Shown: piece by piece, positions 56,651 through 64,000 of the stretch
Position numbering within the stretch: the stretch's first letter is position 1
Layout of the letters: each line of letters begins with the position of its first letter
Origin: Tulasnella sp. 424
Lineage: Eukaryota; Basidiomycota; Agaricomycetes; Cantharellales; Tulasnellaceae
NCBI GenBank assembly: GCA_019633425.1
Contig: WSUB01000137.1
Location: 49,747 to 113,746 of the forward strand
Reading direction: 5' to 3'
DNA length: 64,000 nt
Translations under genes and position numbers: made by a program
Notes under the pieces: generated by a model
What the model saw: only the letters and a program-made list of their open reading frames with translations
Databases searched by the model: none
Told to the model about the DNA's origin: nothing

Positions 56651-57896
56651 ATGAATCCTCATTTGCAGCTTCCACCTATCAATCAACTTCCCTACTATTC
56701 TCCCATCAACAACGCGTTTTCAGACCCCAAAAACCCACCTTCTCGACGATCTTCCTCGCGTTCTTCAGCCCAGATACAGAGGAACGGTCCAACCCAGGAA
56801 GAGATGGACGAATTTGATGATCAGCGACCGCAGTTCAACAACTGGAGGGAGAAAGCGGATAATTCTGACCCAGACTACACTCCCTCCGGACGTTATGCAA
56901 GAACTAGTCATACACATGCAGGTACGTTTACTCCTTCCCATCCGTTTTCAGGGATGATACTGAGATTCCTTTGGCCATTTTTGCATCTCCCTCAGCAAAC
57001 GGGCCATTGCGCTCATTGCAACCTTTCTCTTCCTCCACACCTCGTTCCAACATTCGCCACGACAACCTAGGTAGTTCCGAGTCATCGTTATCGAATCCGG
57101 GTGTGCCCATGGCTTCCCTTGGATCGTCTTCATTCTCTGTTCCACCTATCGGCTCTCCCTTAACCGACACAGCGTCTCTGTCCCCAGCTCCGAGTAATCA
57201 GTCTTCGGGAACAATACGGACCACGCTGGCAGCAACTCAATCCGCTCTCGATGCTTTTGCCTTGCAAGTCTTGGACCAACAACGCGCTCACGTAAGTCAA
57301 CGTGTATTGCATGTTATTTCAGCTAGAAATACTGACCACCTTTGCCACTGGCATGGCCTGGTTGTAAGCGCCAGCTTACTGATGATGCTCAACAAGAATT
57401 TCAAGGAGAAATACCTTCTTTCTCTGTTTCTTCTTTGAGCCAGAGCCGCCGTCGTCGTTACTCTGAGCTATCAAACCAGATGGCGGAAGCTGATGGCTCT
57501 CTTGAAGCAAGCCCCGAGATGGTTAACATGGTCAGTTCATTTCATGTTTTTACAGCGATCGATGGAATTGACTAGACCGAATATCAGGGACTGGGTGCCG
57601 CTCCTAAATGTGCTCGCCTTCCAGACGCCCGGGATGAATCTCTAAACGGTGTCCCATTGTCGCTCGATGCCGCCTTCCCTCATGGAAGCCTCACACCTTC
57701 CAACACAGTTAGCAATTTCTCCTCACCAGCCACGCCGCATTCCCTCCCTCTTTCCCTGTCACCATCGACTGGAACCCAAGACTCCGATGCCGCGCATTCA
57801 ACTCCTGCACAAGAAGCAACATGGTCATTAAACAAGACAGCCGCCAAGCAGCGCTCCTCACGATCGAATCCAACATCATCTAAAACTAAGGCTACC
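56651..57896 (+). pseudogene. Unidentified gene, frameshifted and truncated by the Ty3 insertion
   Basis: Starts MNPHLQLPPINQLPYYSPIN. Exons 56651-56921 and 56996-57291 join in frame across a 74-bp intron. A further piece follows a short GTAAGT...CAG gap (57292-57322) as LEILTTFATGMAW. Register is then lost by one base near 57360 and resumes as KRQLTDDAQQEFQGEIPSFS. An intron (57532-57587 or so) leads to LGAAPKCARLPDARDESLNG and a serine/proline-rich part ending KTKAT at the retroelement. The protein is low-complexity and disordered except around the helical ATGMAWKRQLTDDAQQEF motif. I do not recognise the family. Its head-to-head position suggests it may belong to the same mobile element as the Plavaka gene. 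Confidence 0.55.
57892..57896. other. Target-site duplication of the Ty3 element (CTACC)
   Basis: CTACC precedes the 5' LTR. The two bases after the 3' LTR (63999-64000) are CT, as expected for the second copy, before the window ends. Confidence 0.6.
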
Positions 57897-58267
57897 TGTG
57901 ATGACCTCGTCCTCACATCGTATCTTATCAGTTATCTCTTCATCACTCCATCCCCGTCATCTTATCACCTCCACTCTCTAGCTGACGCGTCGCCTCCACT
58001 CTTTAGCTGACACGTCGCCTCCACTCTTTAGCTGACGCGTCGTCCCCTTCTCAGTCAGCGCCTCATGTCTCTCAGTCAGCGCCTCATGTTTTTACACGAT
58101 CATTAGTCATAAACCTCCACTCTCGTTACTATATTAGCTTGACGGAATGAGGAGGTCTATTCCTCATTCCGCCTTTCGTCTACTCTCCTAGTATCAGCAT
58201 CTCTTCTCTTGATCATCGACCTTGAAGCGCCTTGCCTAAATCCCTGACATCGACCTCGACTCTGACA
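57897..58267 (+). repeat. 5' LTR
   Basis: 371 bp. U3 has three tandem 25-bp repeats at 57968, 57993 and 58018 (CCTCCACTCTTTAGCTGACA type) and a 19-bp repeat twice at 58050 and 58071 (CTCAGTCAGCGCCTCATGT). A TATA-like CTATATTA lies at 58129-58136. An 11-bp perfect hairpin (58143-58153 with 58161-58171) lies around the likely transcription start. Confidence 0.95.
58129..58136 (+). promoter_or_regulatory. TATA-like box of the LTR
   Basis: CTATATTA, about 30-37 bases ahead of ATTCCGCCT at 58166, the stretch complementary to the primer-binding site. Confidence 0.55.
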
Positions 58268-58269
58268 TT

Positions 58270-58278
58270 AGGCGGAAT
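58270..58278 (+). promoter_or_regulatory. Candidate self-priming primer-binding site
   Basis: AGGCGGAAT, two bases after the 5' LTR, is the exact complement of ATTCCGCCT at 58166-58174 in the LTR, near the predicted RNA 5' end. I see no TGG-starting tRNA-type site. This matches the self-priming arrangement known for Tf1/sushi chromoviruses. Confidence 0.6.
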
Positions 58279-58306
58279 CTCCCTAAACAGGCGACTCGCT
58301 TTCTGT

Positions 58307-58939
58307 ATGCCCAAGTACCAAACAGAACTCATCGATTACGAAGAAGCCTTCCCAGAAACCCAAGAAAACCACGCTATTCGACAACATCAGAAAATCAAGC
58401 GAACAGGAAGATTAGCAAAAATCAACACCCTCATCGCAGCCGCACAAGAATTCAACGTACAATTTGTTCTTGATATATCAACCCGTTTCGAATTCGAAAT
58501 CAAGAAACTCCTCGCTATATTCGAAACAGCCCACATCAAAACCGAAAAGAAACTCCTTGTGATACCCTATCAGCCCACCGAAATCCAGTTGCGACTAGTC
58601 TATCAAATCCTCCCTGTTGATCTATTCATCGTCGCACAACCATGTCCCAGCATCAAGGAGAAGGAAATCAAGCGCCGCAGCCCATCCAAGAACCACTTCC
58701 GCTACAGCCCCCTATCAATCCCGGAAACCCCATACCAGAACTTACGGGCCTATTTCAACAACCAGTCATCGTCCAACAACCTGCACCAAGATTTCCCTTC
58801 AGTACCAACTTCGGACAAGTTCGGAACTCGAGAGCACCATCAGTCGACTCGGTCGCAGAAGAAATACAAGGCATCACTCTCGAGACTCCAAAGACACCAC
58901 CAAGACAATTGCCGAGACATCGAGCCACGCCAGACCTGA
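58307..58939 (+). CDS. Leader ORF upstream of and overlapping gag (uncertain)
   Basis: Begins MPKYQTELIDYEEAFPETQE. The first 110 or so residues have the composition of a real helical domain (KINTLIAAAQEFNVQFVLDI). From 58642 onward the frame is an out-of-register reading of gag. It could be a separate small protein, or an N-terminal part of Gag reached by a frame change. It could also be chance. No family recognised. Confidence 0.35.
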   Translation: MPKYQTELIDYEEAFPETQENHAIRQHQKIKRTGRLAKINTLIAAAQEFNVQFVLDISTRFEFEIKKLLAIFETAHIKTEKKLLVIPYQPTEIQLRLVYQILPVDLFIVAQPCPSIKEKEIKRRSPSKNHFRYSPLSIPETPYQNLRAYFNNQSSSNNLHQDFPSVPTSDKFGTREHHQSTRSQKKYKASLSRLQRHHQDNCRDIEPRQT

Positions 58940-60006
58940 ATGATCCCGACATCCAGATGGCAATGAAAGCGTTCGAAGCCATGGGGGTTACCAACAAGAG
59001 GCCTAAGATCAAAGTGCGGGAGCCGGAAACGTACGACGGAAAGAAACGAGGGCTGCGGGCCGACCAATTCATCGAAGACTGCAAACTGTACTTTCTGGTC
59101 AAAAGCGACGAGTTCAAGGACGAAAGGATGAAGATCGTCTTCGCCATTTCGTACCTAACCGACACAGCGAAAACATGGGCCAGCCCAATACTACACGACA
59201 TACTAGGAAAACAGAAGAAAAGAGAAGCGAGGAGATGGCACATGTTCGAAGAAGAATTCGTGAAAGCCTTTGGAGACCCGGACAAAGAGGCAGCGGCGAT
59301 CAGAGAACTAGAAGCACTCATCGCCAAAGGGCAAAAAGGACCAGCTACGCAATACGCTTCCGACTTCCGACGAATCACCATGGAGATTGAGTGGGACGAA
59401 GGCACCTTCATACACTACTACAGAAGAGGACTAAAAGAAGAGGTTAAAGATGCGTTGGTCTACCACCCTATCCCCACCAGTCTCGAAACCTTGATCAACC
59501 TCAGCATTCGTCTGGACGAAAGAATCTGGGAAAGGAAGCAAGAACGAAGCAACGAGCACTCACATCGGCCACCGCCTAGGCCACAACCACGACAGCCCAC
59601 CAATCCCTTCACCCAGTATATTCCACCTCCGCAACAACAGCAACAACCTGGACCGCCACCAATCAGGGCAAACCCCAATCAACAAGCCCCTAATTCATTC
59701 GGACATACACAACCAGTCCCTATTCACATCGACGCAAGTAAGAGAGGACCCGTGTTGGCCGAGGAAAAAGCAAAACGACGGGTGGAAGGACGGTGTTATT
59801 ACTGCGGGTTGACGGGTCATAGGGCAAGTGACCACGGGCTTCCCCCGAGATCTAGGCAAGGAGTCGTCGACACTACGATTGCCGCCACCATGGTCCCTAG
59901 TCCCCCCAATCCACTTCCGAATCCCGACTCCGCCCCAACTCCCCAATTCCGATCGAACAATCCATTCAGTCCTCTGGCGCAGCAGGGTTTTCTACCCAGC
60001 GTGTGA
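58642..60006 (+). CDS. Gag polyprotein, 454 aa
   Basis: Proline/glutamine-rich N-terminus, then a retrotransposon gag (capsid) domain at about residues 130-290 (YFLVKSDEFKDERMKIVFAI; AKTWASPIL; FEEEFVKAFGDPDKEAAAIR; YASDFRRITMEIEWDE). A proline/glutamine-rich linker follows, then a zinc knuckle at about 385-398 (CYYCGLTGHRASDH). The last knuckle ligand is His instead of the usual Cys. Structural protein forming the particle and binding the RNA. The stop TGA at 60004-60006 overlaps the pol ATG by one base. Confidence 0.92.
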   Translation: MSQHQGEGNQAPQPIQEPLPLQPPINPGNPIPELTGLFQQPVIVQQPAPRFPFSTNFGQVRNSRAPSVDSVAEEIQGITLETPKTPPRQLPRHRATPDLNDPDIQMAMKAFEAMGVTNKRPKIKVREPETYDGKKRGLRADQFIEDCKLYFLVKSDEFKDERMKIVFAISYLTDTAKTWASPILHDILGKQKKREARRWHMFEEEFVKAFGDPDKEAAAIRELEALIAKGQKGPATQYASDFRRITMEIEWDEGTFIHYYRRGLKEEVKDALVYHPIPTSLETLINLSIRLDERIWERKQERSNEHSHRPPPRPQPRQPTNPFTQYIPPPQQQQQPGPPPIRANPNQQAPNSFGHTQPVPIHIDASKRGPVLAEEKAKRRVEGRCYYCGLTGHRASDHGLPPRSRQGVVDTTIAATMVPSPPNPLPNPDSAPTPQFRSNNPFSPLAQQGFLPSV

Positions 60007-60026
60007 TGACTGTGCCATCCCACGCT
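59985..60026 (+). promoter_or_regulatory. Candidate -1 frameshift signal / stop-start at gag-pol junction
   Basis: GGGTTTT at 59985-59991 fits the X XXY YYZ pattern in the gag frame. Six bases later a 6-bp stem begins (AGCGTG 59998-60003 pairing with CACGCT 60021-60026). A -1 shift there enters the pol frame with no stop before 60006. Separately, TGATG at 60004-60008 joins the gag stop and a pol ATG. Confidence 0.45.
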
Positions 60027-63000
60027 ACCGTTCTTCGTCATCTTCTAGGTACCAATCATGTGATTAATATGAATTATGAAAATCGTATGAACATGCACCC
60101 CACATCGCATTTGATTGTACCAGCAAGATTGACGACAGAACAAGTCACAGCGTTCCCAACAGTAATGATTGATTCGGGAGCCACATCGGAATTTATTAGC
60201 AACCGTTTCGTCGAAGAAAATCAGATCCCAACTCAACCCAAGAAATATCCATTACAACCGGTCGCCATCGACGGACACCCACTAGGAGTGATCGATCAGG
60301 AAGTACGAGCCGAATTGCAAGTTGGACCGCACAAGGAAAAAGTCACCCTAGACGTCGCTAATATCGGGAAGCACCCCGTAATTCTGGGTGCCCCCTGGTT
60401 ATATCGGCATAACCCACAGGTGAACTGGAGAACTCGAAGAGTAACATTCAATGACGTCTATTGCTCGCAAAATTGTCTAGACGCGCCAGCGGACGTTTTC
60501 GGGAAAACAAATGGGCAACCAGATCGACGACCTATCACACCAATATTGACGGGAACTAGCATATCGGCAAAAATAGCCTCCGAACACGCCCCGAAAGAAC
60601 TTCCAATCGAAGAAGCAGTACCGGTGGAGCTCCACGAATTTCTGGACGTGTTTGAAGAAATCAAGGACAATCATGCAATGCCTCCGCATCGACCATTCGA
60701 TTGCAAAATAGACCTCAAACCAGGAGCAGAACTACCTAAACCATCAGGATTGTACCAAGGATCAGCTGAAGACAACGAGGACATGAAAAAATGGGTAACG
60801 GAAATGACACAGAAGGGATTCATCAAACCTTCCAACTCGCCAATCGCAGCGGCATGCTTCTTTGTTGGCAAAAAAGACGGCAAGAAAAGACTGGTCATAG
60901 ACTACCGGAAGTTGAATGAGATAACGATTCCCGACCGGTACCCAATACCATTGGCCACGGAGTTGATCGAACGACTAGCAGGGAAAGAATGGTTCACCAA
61001 CCTGGATCTAAGATCGGGATACCACCTCATTCGAATAGCGAAAGGAGACGAATGGAAAACAGCGTTCCGAACACGATTTGGCCTGTTCGAATGGACCGTG
61101 ATGCCGTTCGGACTTTGCAATGCACCGGCTGTATTCCAACGGTTCATAAATCATATCCTCCATGACCTCCTCGACTCCTCTGTCCTTAACTATCTCGACG
61201 ACACGATGCCGGCAACAAGAACCAAGGAGGAAAACGTCCAAGTCACCAAAGAAGTCCTAAAACACTTCAGGGAGAACAACCTTCACTGTAACGCCAAGAA
61301 ATGCAAATTCTTCGTAACCGAAACAGAGTACCTGGGGTTATGGGTTAGTAAAGAAGGAGTCTTGATGGACAAGTACAAGGTAGAAGCTATCAAGGAATGG
61401 CCAACGCCGACCAACGTCAAAGATATCCAAACTTTCCTGGGGTTTGCCAACTTCTATCGACGATTCATCGAAGGCTTTTCAAGTATCGCAGCCCCAATCA
61501 CGAGATTGCTTAAGAAAGACGTTAAATGGAATTGGACGAGTGAATGTACAAAAGCCTTTGAAACCCTAAAAGAACGATTTACGACGGCACCAGTATTGCG
61601 GCATCACGACCCGGAAAAACCATCGACATTGGAAACGGACGCTTCAGGATACGCATACGGAGCAATACTGTCCCAAAAGGCCGAAGATGGTAAACTACAC
61701 CCAAACGCCTTCATGTCAAAGTCATTTACACCGGCCGAAGCAAACTATGACGTCTACGACAAAGAAATACTGGCTATAGTCAGAGCCCTCAAATACTGGC
61801 GACATTACCTCAAGGGTGCTAAACACAAGACGCGAATTAAAACGGATCACAAGAATCTACAATGGTTCATGAAATCGCAAACACTCAACGCCTGTCAACA
61901 TCGATGGTTACAGGAACTTGCCGACTATGACTTCGAAATAGAATACCGACCAGGAGTCAAGTCAGGGAAGCCAGATGCCTTGTCACGTCGTCCGGATCAC
62001 CGACCTGAAGAGGGGGCAGAAGAAACGCCTCTGACGTTCCTACCACCGTCAAGATTCGTAGAAGTCAATGCAAATGAGGACGAAGAAGGTGTACAATTGG
62101 AAACCGACGAACAGATAGTACGGACGATTGAGTCGAAACTAGAAGAAGACCCGACAATCAAAGCAGTGCTAGCATACCTAAACGCCGATCCGGACTCTGC
62201 CCCAGCAAATGTACGCAAAGACATGGCAGGATGGTCGAAGAAAGATGGACTACTACGATACAAGGAAAGAATCTACGTCCCCAACGACGAAGACGTCAAG
62301 AGATCCCTACTGCAATTGTATCATGACGCCATCATAGCAGGACACCCAGGACAAGCCAAGACGTTAGAACTACTGTCAAGAGGATATTTCTGGCCGTCAA
62401 TGAAAGCCTACGTCAATCGATATGTCGAAGCCTGCAATACATGCCAACGGAACAAACCACACTACTCGAAGCCTACCGGTCTATTGAAACCATTGCCAGT
62501 TCCCGAAGGACCTTGGCAAGACGTGTCGTATGACTTTATTACTAAACTTCCAACGACCAAGAACGGTAACGACACAATACTGGCAGTGGTGGACCGATTA
62601 TCAAAGGAAGCTCATTTCGTCGCCACACAAGAGTCAGGACTCGATGCGCAAAAGACGTCCGAACTATTCATCGCGAATGTCTGGAAGTACCACGGTCTAC
62701 CCGTTCGAACCGTCTCCGACAGAGGCCCACAGTTCAACGCCCCGTTCCTCAGAGCGCTGTACAACGGACTCGGTATCAAACCCACCTTCTCCACGGCGTA
62801 CCATCCTCAAACCGACGGGCAGACGGAAAGGATCAATCAGAACGTCAAAGGATTCCTACGGATCTATTGCAACCATCGACAAGACGATTGGGATGAGCTG
62901 TTACCATTCGCAGAATTTTCGTACAATAACACAACGCACTCATCCACCAGTGAAACGCCATTTATGGTAGCAAGAGGGTACAATCCGATGTTCACCAACA

Positions 63001-63617
63001 TGCCATCAGGAGCGCAAGCAAATCCGTCTGCCAAGGAAAGACTCGAGCGAATCCACACGGCGCAGGAAGAAGTACAAGCGGCGATGAAACTGGCACAGGA
63101 AAAACAAAAAGAGTTTTACGATCGGCATCGACAGCGAGAACCTGATTACGCTGTAGGGGATAAAGTATGGCTAGAAGCAAAGAACATCAATACGGACCGG
63201 CCCTCGACTAAACTAGCGGCAAAAAGACTAGGACCGTTCATCATCGAATCCAAGATCTCAACGCATGCCTATAAACTCACATTACCCCCCACAATGAAGA
63301 TTCATCCGGTGTTCCATGTCAGTCTCCTCATGCCACATGTCGCCGACACTATTCCAGGACGAACGCAGGTCCCACCCCCACCAGTGGTAGTTGATGAACA
63401 AGAAGAATGGGAAGTAGAGAAAATCCTTAACTCTCGTCTGCGGTACCGACGACTCCAGTACCTTATCAAGTGGAAAGGGTTCAGCGACGAAAATAACACT
63501 TGGGAGAATGCGGAGAATCTCGAACATGCACCCGGTATGATCCACGACTTCCACCAACAGTTCCCAAATGCACCCACTGCTCAGCCTCAACGCCAATCAT
63601 CTCGGCTTCGCCCTTAG
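60006..63617 (+). CDS. Pol polyprotein with chromodomain, about 1,203 aa
   Basis: Numbering residues from 60003, domains in order are: aspartic protease (IDSGATSEF near 55-63); reverse transcriptase (LVIDYRKLNE near 297, catalytic YLDD near 396); RNase H (TLETDASGYA near 545, DKEIL, TDHKNLQWF); integrase with zinc-binding H..H..C..C (AGHPGQ near 780, CNTCQRN near 812) and catalytic Asp-Asp-Glu at about 843 (YDFITK), 905 (SDRGPQF) and 941 (QTERIN). A GPF/Y-type module (RLGPFIIESK) follows, then a C-terminal chromodomain (VEKILNSRLRYRRLQYLIKW, WKGFSDENNTWE) near 1137-1190. Chromodomains of this class guide integration to marked chromatin. No lesion found. Pol is in the -1 frame relative to gag; the first ATG overlaps the gag stop. 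Confidence 0.96.
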   Translation: MTVPSHATVLRHLLGTNHVINMNYENRMNMHPTSHLIVPARLTTEQVTAFPTVMIDSGATSEFISNRFVEENQIPTQPKKYPLQPVAIDGHPLGVIDQEVRAELQVGPHKEKVTLDVANIGKHPVILGAPWLYRHNPQVNWRTRRVTFNDVYCSQNCLDAPADVFGKTNGQPDRRPITPILTGTSISAKIASEHAPKELPIEEAVPVELHEFLDVFEEIKDNHAMPPHRPFDCKIDLKPGAELPKPSGLYQGSAEDNEDMKKWVTEMTQKGFIKPSNSPIAAACFFVGKKDGKKRLVIDYRKLNEITIPDRYPIPLATELIERLAGKEWFTNLDLRSGYHLIRIAKGDEWKTAFRTRFGLFEWTVMPFGLCNAPAVFQRFINHILHDLLDSSVLNYLDDTMPATRTKEENVQVTKEVLKHFRENNLHCNAKKCKFFVTETEYLGLWVSKEGVLMDKYKVEAIKEWPTPTNVKDIQTFLGFANFYRRFIEGFSSIAAPITRLLKKDVKWNWTSECTKAFETLKERFTTAPVLRHHDPEKPSTLETDASGYAYGAILSQKAEDGKLHPNAFMSKSFTPAEANYDVYDKEILAIVRALKYWRHYLKGAKHKTRIKTDHKNLQWFMKSQTLNACQHRWLQELADYDFEIEYRPGVKSGKPDALSRRPDHRPEEGAEETPLTFLPPSRFVEVNANEDEEGVQLETDEQIVRTIESKLEEDPTIKAVLAYLNADPDSAPANVRKDMAGWSKKDGLLRYKERIYVPNDEDVKRSLLQLYHDAIIAGHPGQAKTLELLSRGYFWPSMKAYVNRYVEACNTCQRNKPHYSKPTGLLKPLPVPEGPWQDVSYDFITKLPTTKNGNDTILAVVDRLSKEAHFVATQESGLDAQKTSELFIANVWKYHGLPVRTVSDRGPQFNAPFLRALYNGLGIKPTFSTAYHPQTDGQTERINQNVKGFLRIYCNHRQDDWDELLPFAEFSYNNTTHSSTSETPFMVARGYNPMFTNMPSGAQANPSAKERLERIHTAQEEVQAAMKLAQEKQKEFYDRHRQREPDYAVGDKVWLEAKNINTDRPSTKLAAKRLGPFIIESKISTHAYKLTLPPTMKIHPVFHVSLLMPHVADTIPGRTQVPPPPVVVDEQEEWEVEKILNSRLRYRRLQYLIKWKGFSDENNTWENAENLEHAPGMIHDFHQQFPNAPTAQPQRQSSRLRP

Positions 63618-63623
63618 GAGGGG
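63616..63623 (+). promoter_or_regulatory. Polypurine tract
   Basis: AGGAGGGG, four bases before the 3' LTR and overlapping the pol stop codon TAG (63615-63617). Expected primer for plus-strand DNA synthesis. Confidence 0.75.
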
Positions 63624-63627
63624 CAAC

Positions 63628-63998
63628 TGTGATGACCTCGTCCTCACATCGTATCTTATCAGTTATCTCTTCATCACTCCATCCCCGTCATCTTATCACC
63701 TCCACTCTCTAGCTGACGCGTCGCCTCCACTCTTTAGCTGACACGTCGCCTCCACTCTTTAGCTGACACGTCGTCCCCTTCTCAGTCAGCGCCTCATGTC
63801 TCTCAGTCAGCGCCTCATGTTTTTACACGATCATTAGTCATAAACCTCCACTCTCGTTACTATATTAGCTTGACGGAATGAGGAGGTCTATTCCTCATTC
63901 CGCCTTTCGTCTACTCTCCTAGTATCAGCATCTCTTCTCTTGATCATCGACCTTGAAGCGCCTTGCCTAAATCCCTGACATCGACCTCGACTCTGACA
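63628..63998 (+). repeat. 3' LTR
   Basis: 371 bp, identical to the 5' LTR except at LTR position 141. Confidence 0.96.
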
Positions 63999-64000
63999 CT

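Larger units (their letters stand above)
57897..63998 (+). mobile_element. Complete Ty3/gypsy chromovirus, 6,102 bp
   Basis: Two 371-bp LTRs (TGTGATG...CTCTGACA) flank gag and pol. All domains needed for retrotransposition are present and unbroken, with order protease, reverse transcriptase, RNase H, integrase, chromodomain. It sits inside the plus-strand gene ending at 57896. LTRs differ only at LTR position 141 (G at 58037, A at 63768), so the insertion is recent. Confidence 0.97.

Noticed and set aside
58755..59411. 218-codon minus-strand ORF within gag
   Set aside because: Antisense shadow of the gag capsid region, with no protein-like motifs.
60003..60005. GTG at 60003 as the pol start
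   Set aside because: The next codon is ATG overlapping the gag stop, which is a better start if pol is initiated separately. Under frameshifting neither is a start.

Overview
The window looks like a gene-duplication and transposon-rich region of a basidiomycete fungus, most likely an Agaricomycete. Three things support this: introns of about 50-60 bp with GTRNGT donors and YAG acceptors, a large set of DUF6535-type membrane proteins (a family I know mainly from Agaricomycetes), and fungal-type Plavaka, Tc1/mariner and Ty3 chromovirus elements. I see no tRNA, rRNA or CRISPR array. The species cannot be told from the sequence alone.

Positions 1-52,876 are a head-to-tail array of at least nine units with a period of about 5.9 kb, or about 7.7 kb where a hydrolase pseudogene is included. 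Each unit has a minus-strand four-exon gene for a protein of about 855-890 residues: a DUF6535 domain with four predicted membrane segments, then a long soluble C-terminal region. I call the copies A (cut by the left edge), B, C, D, E, F, G, H and I/J. B, C, D, G and H are intact by splicing logic, with exon lengths that sum to whole codons. E has a nonsense codon, F keeps only its last exons, and I/J has been cut in two by an exact 3,895-bp inversion (48,514-52,408).

The plus-strand spacers between the genes hold relics of an F-box/leucine-rich-like gene, facing the DUF6535 gene across a shared promoter interval. Three spacers (E-F, F-G, G-H) also hold an alpha/beta-hydrolase pseudogene with a second copy of the same promoter block. 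The array carries foreign inserts: a 2,348-bp TIR element with a Tc1 transposase (19,860-22,207), a captured coding fragment in spacer D-E and another in spacer B-C.

At 52,877 the array stops inside exon 1 of copy I/J. A Plavaka (KDZ superfamily) transposase gene follows (53,248-56,360, minus, with one internal stop), then a divergent unidentified gene cut off at 57,896 by a complete, very young Ty3 chromovirus (57,897-63,998). The chromovirus LTRs differ at one of 371 positions. Its sequence suggests self-primed reverse transcription and either -1 frameshifting or stop-start translation of pol.

All exon boundaries are my readings of splice consensus and frame, not transcript evidence. Family assignments come from motif recognition without a database search.
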